Shown in pieces: positions 9,072 through 17,543 of a stretch of DNA of 64,000 nt. This DNA is from Vreelandella boliviensis LC1 (GTDB lineage Bacteria; Pseudomonadota; Gammaproteobacteria; Pseudomonadales; Halomonadaceae), in the NCBI RefSeq assembly GCF_000236035.1, contig NZ_JH393257.1, positions 1,807,348 through 1,871,347 on the forward strand, written 5' to 3'. Within the stretch, counting starts at the first letter, position 1. The number at the start of each line of letters is the position of its first letter. The position numbers and the translations under genes are program-made. The notes beneath the pieces are model-generated. The model worked only from the letters and a program-made list of their open reading frames with translations, was not told the origin of the DNA and did not search any database.

Positions 9072-10202
9072 TTATTGAGCGTTGAGTGCGCCCCAGAAGT
9101 GCCCCTCGCGACTTAGCGCTGGCGGGGTGGGCAGCAAGGCGTCGAAGGTAGCGGCCGGGTCGAGATCATAGAAGCGTTCGGGGTAGAGCCATTGGGCAAT
9201 GCGTTCCAGTGCGACAATGGCAAAGGGGCCTTGATGAAAGCCGTGCCACAGGGAATAGAATTGCCCCTCCTGAACGGCGTTAAGATGCGCCCAACCGGGC
9301 AGCGATTGGCTAAGGTGATGCAAGTCCTGGTCAATATCGTCGGCGCTGACACCGAGGCCAGCCCGCAAGCCATCCCCCGCTGACCACTGCCCTGCGGTGT
9401 TGAGGATGACGTCGGGTGGGTGGCTGAGCACCCACTCATTACTTAGCGTTGCCGATGCGCCGGGGGTTAACGCATCGGCGATATTATCGCCACCGGCCCG
9501 GGCCACTAAGTCGGCTAGCCCGTTGCGTAGATTGGTGCGGCAGCAGTCAACTTTGACCCCGGGTGCCACATTGATCAGCACAGTGGGTGGGTCTGTGGGC
9601 AGGTCTGCCAAGCGCTGGTCGATAAGTGCTAGGCGCTGCTCAATCAGGGCGATCATCGCGCTGGCCCGGGGCGTTGCGTTTAATGCCTGGCCTAACAGGG
9701 CAAGGCTTGTGGGCGTGTTCTCCAGCGGGTGACGGTTAAAGTCGATAAACAGGTAGGTAATACCCAGCTCGTCTAGCAGCCGTGCCAGTGGGGAGCCTTC
9801 GATGCTGCTAGCGCGGGAGAGATCGAACAGCACCAGATCCGGGGCCAGATTCAGCAGTGCTTCGCTATCCAACTGAGGTGTTGGCGCGCTGGAAAGCGCT
9901 GGCAGTCGATCCAGTGCGGGCCACTGGGAGGCAAAGCGTTGCGCCATGGCGGGGTCAAACACGGCCAGCGGATAAGCCCAGCCTGCTAAGTGCGGTGTCG
10001 GGTCATCCAGTAGCGTTGCAAGCGCATACAGCTGGCGCGGCTGGGTTAGAAATAGCCGAGTCGGCGGCGCTGAAAGCGTCACCTGGCGGCCTGCTAAATC
10101 GGTGACTTGTTTAGGGAAGCCCTCTGCAGATTCACCTGCCAGGCATGCGGCAGCGCTTAACAAACTCATCCAACACAGCAAACTAATAGCCAAGCGGCGC
10201 AT
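9072..10202 (-). CDS. Periplasmic iron-siderophore binding protein of ABC importer
   Basis: 376 residues with an N-terminal signal sequence (hydrophobic residues 4-22; a Cys follows AAA but the lipobox is not canonical). After it come the PeriplBP_2-type folds seen in FhuD/FecB/BtuF: a beta strand around VTLSAPPTRLF, the long central helix and APDLVLFDLSRASS. The ATG at 10202 has GGATA 6 nt upstream. It lies 9 bp after the ATPase gene and before the receptor gene, so it delivers a ferric siderophore from the periplasm to the FecCD-type permease encoded at the start of the operon. It is longer than FhuD (about 300), mainly because of a long N-terminal half. Confidence 0.88.
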   Translation of the reverse strand: MRRLAISLLCWMSLLSAAACLAGESAEGFPKQVTDLAGRQVTLSAPPTRLFLTQPRQLYALATLLDDPTPHLAGWAYPLAVFDPAMAQRFASQWPALDRLPALSSAPTPQLDSEALLNLAPDLVLFDLSRASSIEGSPLARLLDELGITYLFIDFNRHPLENTPTSLALLGQALNATPRASAMIALIEQRLALIDQRLADLPTDPPTVLINVAPGVKVDCCRTNLRNGLADLVARAGGDNIADALTPGASATLSNEWVLSHPPDVILNTAGQWSAGDGLRAGLGVSADDIDQDLHHLSQSLPGWAHLNAVQEGQFYSLWHGFHQGPFAIVALERIAQWLYPERFYDLDPAATFDALLPTPPALSREGHFWGALNAQ

Positions 10203-10211
10203 GTCGGTATC

Positions 10212-11009
10212 CTAGAGGGTATTCGCAGAGAGGTGGCTGATGCGATCGCTTAGTACCACTGGCCGCCCTAGCGAGCATCGCTCTACTCGCGCCTCCACAC
10301 CGTAAGCGGCGCGCAGGACGTCGGGGGTAATCGCGTCGTGTGGGTCGCCGGCGGCCAGCAGACCGCCGTTACCAAACAGCAGCACCTGGTCGCAGAAGCG
10401 TAGGGCGAGGTTGATATCGTGAATCGCCATCAGGCAGACCGCCTGACGCTCCGCTATCACTGCGCGCACGGTATCGATCAGCGCTAGCTGCCAGCGCAAA
10501 TCCAGTGCGCTGGTGGGTTCATCCAGCAGTAATAGCGCGGGCTGGCGGGCAATTGCCTGGGCGAGGCCCACCATCTGGCGCTGGCCGCCGGAGAGTTCGC
10601 TTAACGGGCGCAGGGCGAGCGGACGAATGGCCAGGGCATCGAAAACCCGCTCGATTAATGCGTCTATCTGTGGTCGGCTGAGGTCGGGGCGTACGGCACG
10701 GCAGGCGCTAAGTACCGCTTCATAAGCGACTAATGTGGTGGCCTGAGGAAGCGTTTGCGGCAAATAGCCCACATGGCGCATCCGCGCTGCACCGCTAAGG
10801 GTGGCGAGATCAATATCGTTAAGCTGCATACGCCCGCTGGCAGGCTGTAAGCCCGCGATGGCCTTTAACAGGGTCGATTTGCCCACCGCATTAGGCCCCA
10901 GCACCGCGACCAGCGAACCGGGTGGCAGTGTGGGCAGGTTTAGCTGCTCAAACACGCGCCGTTTGCGATAGCCGGTAGAGAAATCGCTGAGCGTAAAGCC
11001 TGCTTTCAT
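10212..11009 (-). CDS. ABC transporter ATP-binding protein, FecE/FhuC type
   Basis: 265 residues, the usual size. Walker A is GPNAVGKST (residues about 39-47, with Ala-Val where most members have Gly-Ala), the signature is LSGGQRQMVGLAQAIARQ, Walker B is ALLLLDEPTSALD, and the H-loop is MAIHDINLAL. It energises ferric siderophore import. Its start overlaps the permease stop by 4 bp (ATGA), so the two are translationally coupled. Confidence 0.93.
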   Translation of the reverse strand: MKAGFTLSDFSTGYRKRRVFEQLNLPTLPPGSLVAVLGPNAVGKSTLLKAIAGLQPASGRMQLNDIDLATLSGAARMRHVGYLPQTLPQATTLVAYEAVLSACRAVRPDLSRPQIDALIERVFDALAIRPLALRPLSELSGGQRQMVGLAQAIARQPALLLLDEPTSALDLRWQLALIDTVRAVIAERQAVCLMAIHDINLALRFCDQVLLFGNGGLLAAGDPHDAITPDVLRAAYGVEARVERCSLGRPVVLSDRISHLSANTL

Positions 11010-12064
11010 CGCGTTCGCCCCTGCATCATGATCAGGGCCATAAAGAAGGGGATGCCCACCAACGAGGTTACTAGCCCCACGGGCAGTACCAACCCATCGA
11101 CCAGCGTTTTACTGGCTATAGAGGCAAGCGACAGCACCAGCGCCCCCGCCAGAGCGCTGCCCGGTAGGTAGAAGCGGTGATCTTCACCCAGCGCCAGCCG
11201 GGCCATATGTGGGCCGACTAAGCCGATAAAGCCAATGGTGCCTACAAACGCCACTGCGGCGGCAGCGAGCAGGCTGACTCTAAGCAACGAGATAAGCCGC
11301 AACCGCTCAACCGCAATACCGAAGCTGCGCGCATGTTCATCACCCGAGCGCAGAGCCGTCATTGCCCAGGCGCTGCGTAGCGAAAAGGGCAGGCAAACGG
11401 CCAGCACTGCTGCGACGATGGCCACCGTCTCCCAAGAAGCACGGGACAGGCTGCCCATCGTCCAAAACACTAGTTGCTGTAATGCATCGGGGCTGGCGAT
11501 GAGCTGCAAAAGCGCGACCAGCGCATTGAGTACAAACACCAGCGCGATACCAAACAGCACGATAATCTCGCGGCTGGCGCCGTAGAGGCGCGACAGCGCA
11601 TTGATGGTCAAAATCGACGCCGCCGCAAACACAAACGCCATTAAGGCGGTGGCGTAGTGGGCACTTAAACCAAACAGGGTGAGGTTAAAAACAATCACCA
11701 GCGATGCGCCCAGGGTGGCCGCCGCACCCACGCCCAGGGTAAAGGGGCTGGCCAAGGGGTTATTCAGCACCGTTTGCATTTCGGCACCGGCCAGGCCCAG
11801 CGTGGCGCCTACCAGCACCGCCATGAGCGCCGCAGGCATGCGGATCTCCCAGACAATGGCCTGCTGAATGGGCCCTTGGGACTGCGCATCAAAAATCAGC
11901 GTGATCAATTTATTAAGCGATATAGGCGCTGGGCCGGTGGCAATATCGGCAAGCAGTGACAACACCAGCGCGATTGCTAAGCCTGCGACGATCAGTAGGC
12001 GAGTAACAATAAAGCGCCGATAGGTGGATGCCAACGGAGCAGCAAGCGGCGAAGAGGCGGGCAT
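11006..12064 (-). CDS. FecCD-family iron-siderophore permease
   Basis: 352 residues with about nine to ten hydrophobic segments. FecCD/BtuC features are visible: GATLGLAGAEMQTVLNNPLASPFTLG near residues 81-106 and the coupling-helix region GTIGFIGLVGPHMARLALGEDHR near 271-293. A single permease gene implies a homodimer. It is the first gene of the leftward operon permease-ATPase-binding protein-receptor. The promoter must lie in 12065-12322, where three copies of a TTTAGTC motif are found. Confidence 0.93.
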   Translation of the reverse strand: MPASSPLAAPLASTYRRFIVTRLLIVAGLAIALVLSLLADIATGPAPISLNKLITLIFDAQSQGPIQQAIVWEIRMPAALMAVLVGATLGLAGAEMQTVLNNPLASPFTLGVGAAATLGASLVIVFNLTLFGLSAHYATALMAFVFAAASILTINALSRLYGASREIIVLFGIALVFVLNALVALLQLIASPDALQQLVFWTMGSLSRASWETVAIVAAVLAVCLPFSLRSAWAMTALRSGDEHARSFGIAVERLRLISLLRVSLLAAAAVAFVGTIGFIGLVGPHMARLALGEDHRFYLPGSALAGALVLSLASIASKTLVDGLVLPVGLVTSLVGIPFFMALIMMQGRTR

Positions 12065-12103
12065 TGTGAAGGTGTTTCCAGGTGAGAACGCAAAGTTAAC
12101 AGA

Positions 12104-12158
12104 TTTAGTCTTATTTGCGACTAAAACTCATTCGTGATCATATTTTCATCCTTTAGTC
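12104..12158. promoter_or_regulatory. Possible operator before the iron-uptake operon: three TTTAGTC motifs
   Basis: TTTAGTC at 12104-12110 and GACTAAA at 12119-12125 form a perfect inverted repeat with an 8-bp spacer. A third TTTAGTC is at 12152-12158. They sit 40-95 bp upstream of the leftward permease start and 165-220 bp upstream of the aldolase start. I find no good Fur consensus here, so this may be the site of a dedicated metal-responsive or other regulator. The role is inferred from position only. Confidence 0.4.
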
Positions 12159-12322
12159 GTAGCCTTGTCAACCGCAGGGAAACCTAGCGCCGTCTGATTG
12201 CCGTACTGGTTCCCCTATGTTCTATTGAAGGTCTTAGGGCTTTATTTAAGAGCTAGGCTTTATTGAAGAAGTATCTGGCCTACACTTACCTTTTGTTACA
12301 GATAAGTATAAAGGAGTTCATC

Positions 12323-13375
12323 ATGACCGATATAACCGCTCTGCTAGGCAGTGACGCCGAGAGTTTGCTTAACCACACTTGTCAGGGTGTTCGTCGTGAG
12401 GACTTGCATCTGCCGGGCCCGGATTTTATCGACCGTGTTATGGCCGATAGTGATCGCAGCCCAGCGGTATTACGCAATATGCAGAGCTTCTTTAACCATG
12501 GACGCTTAGCGGGCACCGGTTACCTTAGCCTGCTGCCGGTGGATCAGGGAATTGAGCACTCGGCGGGCGCCTCTTTCGCGCCTAACCCACGCTACTTCGA
12601 CCCGGCCAATATCGTTGAGCTGGCTCTTGAAGGGGGCTGCAACGGCGTCGCATCGACGCTTGGGGTTCTCTCTTCCGTGGCGCGGCGCTATGCCCACAAA
12701 ATCCCGATGATGCTCAAGCTTAACCATAACGAGACCCTGAGCTACCCAGCGATATACGACCAGACGTTATTTGCCGATGTGGAGCAGGCCCACGATATGG
12801 GCTGTGTGGCGGTTGGGGCGACGATTTACTTTGGCTCCCACGAGAGCCGTCGGCAAATCATGGAGATCAGCGAGGCCTTTGAGCGCGCTCACCAGTTGGG
12901 CATGGTCACCGTGCTGTGGGCCTACCTGCGCAACCCGGCCTTCAAGCAGGGCGGCACCGATTACCATGCCGCCGCTGATCTCACCAGCCAAGCCAACCAC
13001 ATGGCTGCAACCCTTAAAGCGGATATCGTCAAACAGAAACTGCCTGAGAATAACGGCGGCTACAAAGCGGTCGGTTTCGGGCATACCCACGATAACGTCT
13101 ATAGCAAGCTGACGACTGATCACCCCATTGACCTTGCTCGCTATCAGGTCGCTAACTGCTTTATGGGCCGTGCTGGTTTGATCAACTCCGGCGGTGGCTC
13201 CAAAGGGCACTCCGATCTTGGCGAAGCGGTGCGCACGGCGGTGATCAATAAACGTGCTGGCGGCATGGGCTTGATCTCGGGGCGTAAGGCCTTCCAGAAG
13301 CCGATGCAGGAAGGCGTTGACCTACTGCATGCGATTCAGGACGTCTATCTTTCCAAAGACGTGACGGTTGCCTAA
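12323..13375 (+). CDS. fbaB: Class I fructose-bisphosphate aldolase
   Basis: 350 residues from the ATG at 12323, which has AAGGAG at 12311-12316; a TTG 60 bp earlier is in frame but lacks such a site. The protein is of the archaeal/DhnA-type class I aldolase family: [20 protein letters not shown] near residues 68-87, a [11 protein letters not shown] segment that is likely part of the Schiff-base barrel, and the [11 protein letters not shown] phosphate-binding loop near the C-terminus. It cleaves fructose 1,6-bisphosphate to glyceraldehyde 3-phosphate and dihydroxyacetone phosphate (or the reverse) in glycolysis and gluconeogenesis. It stands alone, divergent from the siderophore operon. Confidence 0.92.
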   Translation: MTDITALLGSDAESLLNHTCQGVRREDLHLPGPDFIDRVMADSDRSPAVLRNMQSFFNHGRLAGTGYLSLLPVDQGIEHSAGASFAPNPRYFDPANIVELALEGGCNGVASTLGVLSSVARRYAHKIPMMLKLNHNETLSYPAIYDQTLFADVEQAHDMGCVAVGATIYFGSHESRRQIMEISEAFERAHQLGMVTVLWAYLRNPAFKQGGTDYHAAADLTSQANHMAATLKADIVKQKLPENNGGYKAVGFGHTHDNVYSKLTTDHPIDLARYQVANCFMGRAGLINSGGGSKGHSDLGEAVRTAVINKRAGGMGLISGRKAFQKPMQEGVDLLHAIQDVYLSKDVTVA

Positions 13376-13434
13376 CCGCATGGTGTAGCGACAAACGTGA
13401 TTGGTTAGCAGGAAGGGCGTTGAGCATCTAGCGT

Positions 13435-14307
13435 TTATAGATGTGCTTCAAAAACGCCCTTGCCCACCACCACAGCGTTACCGCTAACCTTCACATAACC
13501 GGACTCGATATCGCCATTGGCGGCGGTGTAAATAATACTGGGCCGCCCCATCTCAACGCCCTGATGAATCCTGCACTGCAAGGTGTCTGGCTGCAGTGAC
13601 GCTAGGTAGCCGGTCAACGCTGCGGCGGCGCTACCCGTGGCGGGGTCTTCGCAAATACTGGCGTGCATACAAAACATGCGGCTGCGCACAACTGTCTCTG
13701 CCTCGCCGTGTTGTTCAATCACATACAGGTAAACCTGCTCGGCACTGCTAGGCACAACAGCATTCGCCCAGGTGGCTGTAGAGATGTTTACGCTCTCTAA
13801 CGCTGCCACGTCAGTCAGCTCAATTAAATGATAGGGCAGTCCGAAGGAGGCAATGACCGGATCGCCCCTTACCTGGTGAATGTCCAGTCCCAACAGCTCA
13901 ACGGCAGTGATGCGATCAATCGTGCTGTCTTTCAACATCGCAGGCTGGGCGGTGGTAAACGTTGCCCTTGCTTGGTTATAACTAACGGCTAGCTCGCCGA
14001 TAGGGGGTTGTAACACAACGCCTTGCGCGCGGTTTGCTAGGCTCAGCTCCGCGAGCAAATGCGCGGTACCTACTGTGGGATGGCCTGCAAAAGGCAGCTC
14101 GCGCGTTGGTGTGAAAATCCGCATCGGATAGTGATTCGGGCCAGTGGCAGCGCTGACAAACACTGTTTCAGCTAAATTCAATTCATTGGCCAGCGCTTGC
14201 ATGGTGCTGGTCTCAAGCTCTCCCGCGTCTAAAAAAACGGCCAATGGGTTGCCGGTAAACGGCTGGTTGGTAAAGACGTCGAGCAGGTAATACTCAGCGG
14301 TTTTCAT
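13435..14307 (-). CDS. PhzF-family isomerase/epimerase-like protein
   Basis: 290 residues from the ATG at 14307, preceded by AAAAGGGG. The start MKTAEYYLLDVFTNQPFTGNP is the hallmark of the PhzF/diaminopimelate-epimerase-like fold. A catalytic Glu is expected in NELNLAETVF (about residue 45), and FCMHASICEDPATGSAAAAL near the C-terminus is the second conserved block. Family members isomerise small hydroxylated or amino acid-like compounds, but most including this one have no assigned substrate. Its start lies inside the 3' end of a DUF1127 gene (14-bp overlap), and a MocR-type regulator is divergent from the pair, so the substrate may be an amino compound sensed by that regulator. Confidence 0.88.
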   Translation of the reverse strand: MKTAEYYLLDVFTNQPFTGNPLAVFLDAGELETSTMQALANELNLAETVFVSAATGPNHYPMRIFTPTRELPFAGHPTVGTAHLLAELSLANRAQGVVLQPPIGELAVSYNQARATFTTAQPAMLKDSTIDRITAVELLGLDIHQVRGDPVIASFGLPYHLIELTDVAALESVNISTATWANAVVPSSAEQVYLYVIEQHGEAETVVRSRMFCMHASICEDPATGSAAAALTGYLASLQPDTLQCRIHQGVEMGRPSIIYTAANGDIESGYVKVSGNAVVVGKGVFEAHL

Positions 14308-14506
14308 GGTGACCCCTTTTAAAAGATGCGTGTTTCCAAAATGCTTTATGACCCTCTTTTTGCGCCTGCTCTCGGGTAATACCAACATCTTCTAGCAGCC
14401 GGTCATCCAGCGCTAGTAGCTGACGACGGCTACGGCGATAGTGGCGATAAGAGTGAAACTGGCAGCGCAACTGATAGCGAAGCTGAGTAAGACTGAAGCG
14501 TGGCAT
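14294..14506 (-). CDS. DUF1127 (YjiS-like) small protein
   Basis: 70 residues, very basic N-terminal half (many Arg, His, Tyr) and the DUF1127 signature LLALDDRLLEDVGITREQAQKEG at residues 31-53. Such small proteins are common in alpha- and gammaproteobacteria, and some relatives are thought to influence RNA or phosphate/carbon metabolism. It overlaps the phzF-like gene downstream by 14 bp and so is probably co-translated. The ATG at 14506 has AAGGAG just upstream (minus strand). Confidence 0.85.
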   Translation of the reverse strand: MPRFSLTQLRYQLRCQFHSYRHYRRSRRQLLALDDRLLEDVGITREQAQKEGHKAFWKHASFKRGHHENR

Positions 14507-14562
14507 GGCGGCTCTCCTTGAGCGTTATGTGCCTAATTAGGTTACTCAGCACTGCGTTTTCA

Positions 14563-14644
14563 ATACAGGCATAGAAATTTTTATTTTTAAGATACAGATT
14601 GGGTGTTTTATACCTCTGTATGGGCTATAAATAGCTATCTGTAT
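14563..14644. promoter_or_regulatory. Candidate MocR operator: four ATACAG/CTGTAT half-sites
   Basis: ATACAG occurs at 14563-14568 and 14592-14597, and its inverse CTGTAT at 14616-14621 and 14639-14644. The outer pair extends to ATACAGAT (14592-14599) and ATCTGTAT (14637-14644). The sites are 23-29 bp apart, in the gap between the DUF1127/phzF-like operon and the divergent MocR gene. MocR proteins are known to bind spaced repeats and autoregulate. Confidence 0.5.
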
Positions 14645-14671
14645 TGTTTTAGGCTGAAAGGGGTAAAGGCC

Positions 14672-16111
14672 GTGACGCGCTATGAAGAGGTAGCCACTAT
14701 ATTGCGGGAGCGTATCGAGCATGGCATCTACCGTGTGGGCGATCGCATGCCCTCTATTCGTGCAGTCTGTCAGGAGCTGGACGTCAGCATTTCAACGGCC
14801 CAGGAGGCCTACCGCCAACTGATGGATGTGGCATTGATCGAGTCGCGTCCCAAGTCTGGCTACTTTGTGCTGCCAAGCCGGGTGCCCTCAGTGCTGCCCT
14901 CGGTCTCAAGGCCTGCCCAGCGCCCGCTGGATATTTCCCAGTGGGATCAGGTGCTGGAGCTCGTCGCTACTCAACGCGATGACGACCGGCTTCTGCTGGG
15001 GCGTGGGGTGCCCAATCTCGAGTATGAAACGTTGCGGCCACTGTCGAAAATCCTCGCTGGCCTACATCGCAGCACTGATCTTAACGGATTCAACTACGAC
15101 AAGCTGAGCGGAAGCCCCGAGTTACGTCAGCAGGTAGCCCGACTGGCGATTAATTCTGGCTGTTTGCTTCACCCGGACGACATCATGGTGACCACCGGCT
15201 GTCAGGAGGCGCTGGCCATTGCGCTGCGAACGCTCACTCAGCCCGGCGATGTGGTAGCCGTGGACTCGCCTAGCTTTTATGGCACTATGCAGATTCTCAA
15301 GGCCAACGGCTTAAAAGCGCTGGAAATCCCCACCGACCCGCAAACGGGCATCAGTCTGGAAGCCCTTGAGCTGGCGTTGGAGCAGTGGCCGATCCGCGCC
15401 ATACAGGTCACGCCGACCTACAACAACCCGCTGGGCTACACCATGCCTGAAGCACGCAAGCGGGCGCTGTTTCAGCTCGCCCAGCGTTTTGATGTGGCGA
15501 TTATCGAAGACGATATCTACGGCGATTTGTCATTCTCTCTGCCCAGGCCACGCACCGTGAAATCATTCGATGATGACGGGCGCGTGATGCTGTGCAGCGG
15601 TTTTTCGAAAACGGTGGGGCCAGGGTTGCGGGTGGGCTGGCTGGCGCCAGGCCGTTATCGTGATCAGGCGCTGCATATGAAATACGTCTCCACTGGCGCC
15701 TCGGCCACGCTGCCGCAGCTGGCGGTGGCGGAGTTCGTCGCTAAAGGCCACTACGAGCGCCATCTGCGCTACGCCACCCGCCAGTATCAGCGCCAGCGCG
15801 ATATCATGATCAGTTGGGTGCAGCGCTACTTCCCCAAAGGTGCGGGTATTAGCTACCCTCAAGGCAGCTTTTTGCTCTGGGTAGAGTTGCCCGCCGCGGT
15901 GGATTGCGTGCGCCTAAACCAACGCTTGGCACAGCGTGCGATCCATGTGGCACCGGGTTCGCTGTTTTCCGCCTCGGGCAAGTACCGCCAGTGTCTGCGC
16001 CTGAACTATGCGTTTACGTTAACGCCTGCCATTGAAGCGGCTTTGCGGACAGTGGGGGAACTTGCCTGCGAGATGGTGGAAGAGGCGCAGGCGCATGAGG
16101 CTGTCTTATAA
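14672..16111 (+). CDS. MocR-type regulator (GntR DNA-binding domain fused to aminotransferase fold)
   Basis: 479 residues from the GTG at 14672, which has GAAAGGGG upstream; the TTG at 14603 would place the start within the candidate operator. Residues 1-70 are a winged helix (DRMPSIRAVCQELDVSISTAQEAYRQL). Residues about 110-470 are a fold type I PLP enzyme with the Lys-bearing SGFSKTVGPGLRVGW segment near residue 310 and TPTYNNPLGYTMP. It should sense PLP or an amino compound and control transcription. Divergence from DUF1127/phzF suggests those are its targets. Its 3' end overlaps the convergent anti-sigma gene by 6 bp. Confidence 0.9.
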   Translation: MTRYEEVATILRERIEHGIYRVGDRMPSIRAVCQELDVSISTAQEAYRQLMDVALIESRPKSGYFVLPSRVPSVLPSVSRPAQRPLDISQWDQVLELVATQRDDDRLLLGRGVPNLEYETLRPLSKILAGLHRSTDLNGFNYDKLSGSPELRQQVARLAINSGCLLHPDDIMVTTGCQEALAIALRTLTQPGDVVAVDSPSFYGTMQILKANGLKALEIPTDPQTGISLEALELALEQWPIRAIQVTPTYNNPLGYTMPEARKRALFQLAQRFDVAIIEDDIYGDLSFSLPRPRTVKSFDDDGRVMLCSGFSKTVGPGLRVGWLAPGRYRDQALHMKYVSTGASATLPQLAVAEFVAKGHYERHLRYATRQYQRQRDIMISWVQRYFPKGAGISYPQGSFLLWVELPAAVDCVRLNQRLAQRAIHVAPGSLFSASGKYRQCLRLNYAFTLTPAIEAALRTVGELACEMVEEAQAHEAVL

Positions 16112-16816
16112 AGTTAGAGTGCTGCCCACCACCGGCGTCAAACGGCCATGGTCGATAATTGGGCCGGTTGGCTGGCCTCCTGGAGCGCCTCCCTGGGGTT
16201 CCACACTGACGGCTAAATCGGCGCTGAATAATTGCGCGCGCAGCTCATCGCTGGGTTCCAGGCGTCGACTGCCTTGCTCAGGCAATAGGCCCAGCGAAAT
16301 GGGCGTGCCATCGGCGATCAACCACAGCTCACCGGTCTGTTCGCTGTCGACCTGTGTCGGTTGAACCGCTTGCACGATCAGCTCTCCCTCTTGAGTCGCG
16401 CTAATGATCCAGCCTGGCGTGCGTGATTCGTCCTGAACAACGAAGACCGCCTCTCCCTGTGATGGTAGGGTCAGTTCAGCTTGTTGCCAAAGCAGGCCCA
16501 GCGCTACCGCAATGACCCCAAAACTGGCCGCCATGGCCTGCCATGCGCCCAGGCGTTGCCACCAGCGCAGAGGCGAGGCCCAGGTTGCCTGGGTAATGCG
16601 CTGCCAGACCTCCTTGGGCGGTGTCTTAGGATCCAACTGTTCGTTGAATAAGTGCAGATATTCTCGCCAATCTTCCACGTCATTACGCAGGTCATGGCTG
16701 ACTGCCAGCAGCGCTTCAAAGCGTGCTTTCTGATCGCTATCCAATACGCCCAGTACGTACTCACCAGCCGCCAGGTGACGATCGTCAGGGTTGCTTAAAT
16801 CCCATTGGTTAGACAT
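16106..16816 (-). CDS. RskA-like anti-sigma factor
   Basis: 236 residues. The N-terminal 80 residues contain HLAAGEYVLGVLDSDQKARFEALL, the anti-sigma domain pattern of RskA/ChrR-like proteins. A single membrane helix lies near residues 95-112 (AMAASFGVIAVALGLLW). The C-terminal periplasmic domain matches the anti-sigma-K (RskA) domain, with EPQGGAPGGQPTGPI near the end. Type II topology, N-in. It overlaps the 3' end of the upstream sigma-factor gene by 22 bp, so the pair is translationally coupled. It should hold the sigma factor at the membrane until an extracytoplasmic signal triggers release. The signal is unknown. Confidence 0.88.
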   Translation of the reverse strand: MSNQWDLSNPDDRHLAAGEYVLGVLDSDQKARFEALLAVSHDLRNDVEDWREYLHLFNEQLDPKTPPKEVWQRITQATWASPLRWWQRLGAWQAMAASFGVIAVALGLLWQQAELTLPSQGEAVFVVQDESRTPGWIISATQEGELIVQAVQPTQVDSEQTGELWLIADGTPISLGLLPEQGSRRLEPSDELRAQLFSADLAVSVEPQGGAPGGQPTGPIIDHGRLTPVVGSTLTL

Positions 16817-17358
16817 GTTTTTAACCTCTCGAGTCCACGGCGGATCCAGCTTTTGACGCTGCCCAGCGGTTGGGACAGAGAGTTAGCAAGCTCGCTGTGC
16901 GTCATGCCCTGAAAATAGGCCATTTCCATTAACTGGCGCTGATGAAGACTGAGTGAATCAAGGCAGTCGTTTAGTTTAGCGTTTTGCTGATGACTGATGC
17001 TGTCATCTTCAGGGTCGTCGGTCCCTAATAGGGTGGCTAACAAAGGTTCATCGGTGGTGGTGTCCTGGGGTTTCTGGCGGCGCAGCCAGTCGATGCCAAT
17101 ATTGCGGGCGAGTGTGGAAAGCCAGGTCATCGGCTTGGCTCGCGTGGCGTCGTATTGATCGGCGGCATGCCAGATTCTGATAAAAACATGTTGCAGGCAA
17201 TCCTGTGCGGCACCCTCATCTTTCACTATACGCAGCAACTGAGCATATAGATGCGAACTGGAGACACGATAGAGACGCTCGAATGCACTGCGGTCGCCCT
17301 GGGCGCAGCCGTTTAGTTGCTCAATAAGATATTCGTGGCGTTGTGTGGCATCTAGCAT
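16795..17358 (-). CDS. ECF sigma-70 family factor (SigK-like)
   Basis: 187 residues. Region 2 is visible at residues about 20-95 (DCLQHVFIRIWHAADQYD ... MTWLSTLARNIGIDWLRRQ) and region 4 at about 125-180 (ELANSLSQPLGSVKSWIRRGLERL). The linker is acidic. Coupled with the RskA-like gene that overlaps it. It probably recruits RNA polymerase to the divergent fasciclin gene and perhaps to its own promoter, as SigK does in mycobacteria. Confidence 0.92.
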   Translation of the reverse strand: MLDATQRHEYLIEQLNGCAQGDRSAFERLYRVSSSHLYAQLLRIVKDEGAAQDCLQHVFIRIWHAADQYDATRAKPMTWLSTLARNIGIDWLRRQKPQDTTTDEPLLATLLGTDDPEDDSISHQQNAKLNDCLDSLSLHQRQLMEMAYFQGMTHSELANSLSQPLGSVKSWIRRGLERLKTCLTNGI

Positions 17359-17461
17359 TCAGGCATCTCTGCACAGTAAACCGAACCGCCAGTCTTGGTG
17401 AGTCAGCCGTTGAAGGCAATAGGCGAGGCGTCAGCGAGGAATAAAATATTTTGAGATAGTT

Positions 17462-17489
17462 GCATCCACTGACGCCCTGGCGCCGTAAG
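17462..17489 (+). promoter_or_regulatory. Possible ECF-sigma promoter of the fasciclin gene
   Basis: GCATCC at 17462-17467, then 15 bp, then CCGTAAG at 17483-17489, about 55 bp before the fasciclin ATG. This resembles the CCATCC / CCGAAT-like layout I recall for SigK promoters in mycobacteria. The match is partial. Confidence 0.35.
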
Positions 17490-17543
17490 TGTTAGTGAGC
17501 TTGCATTGCTGAGCTCTTTTAATGACAACCAGGAGATGCCCCA

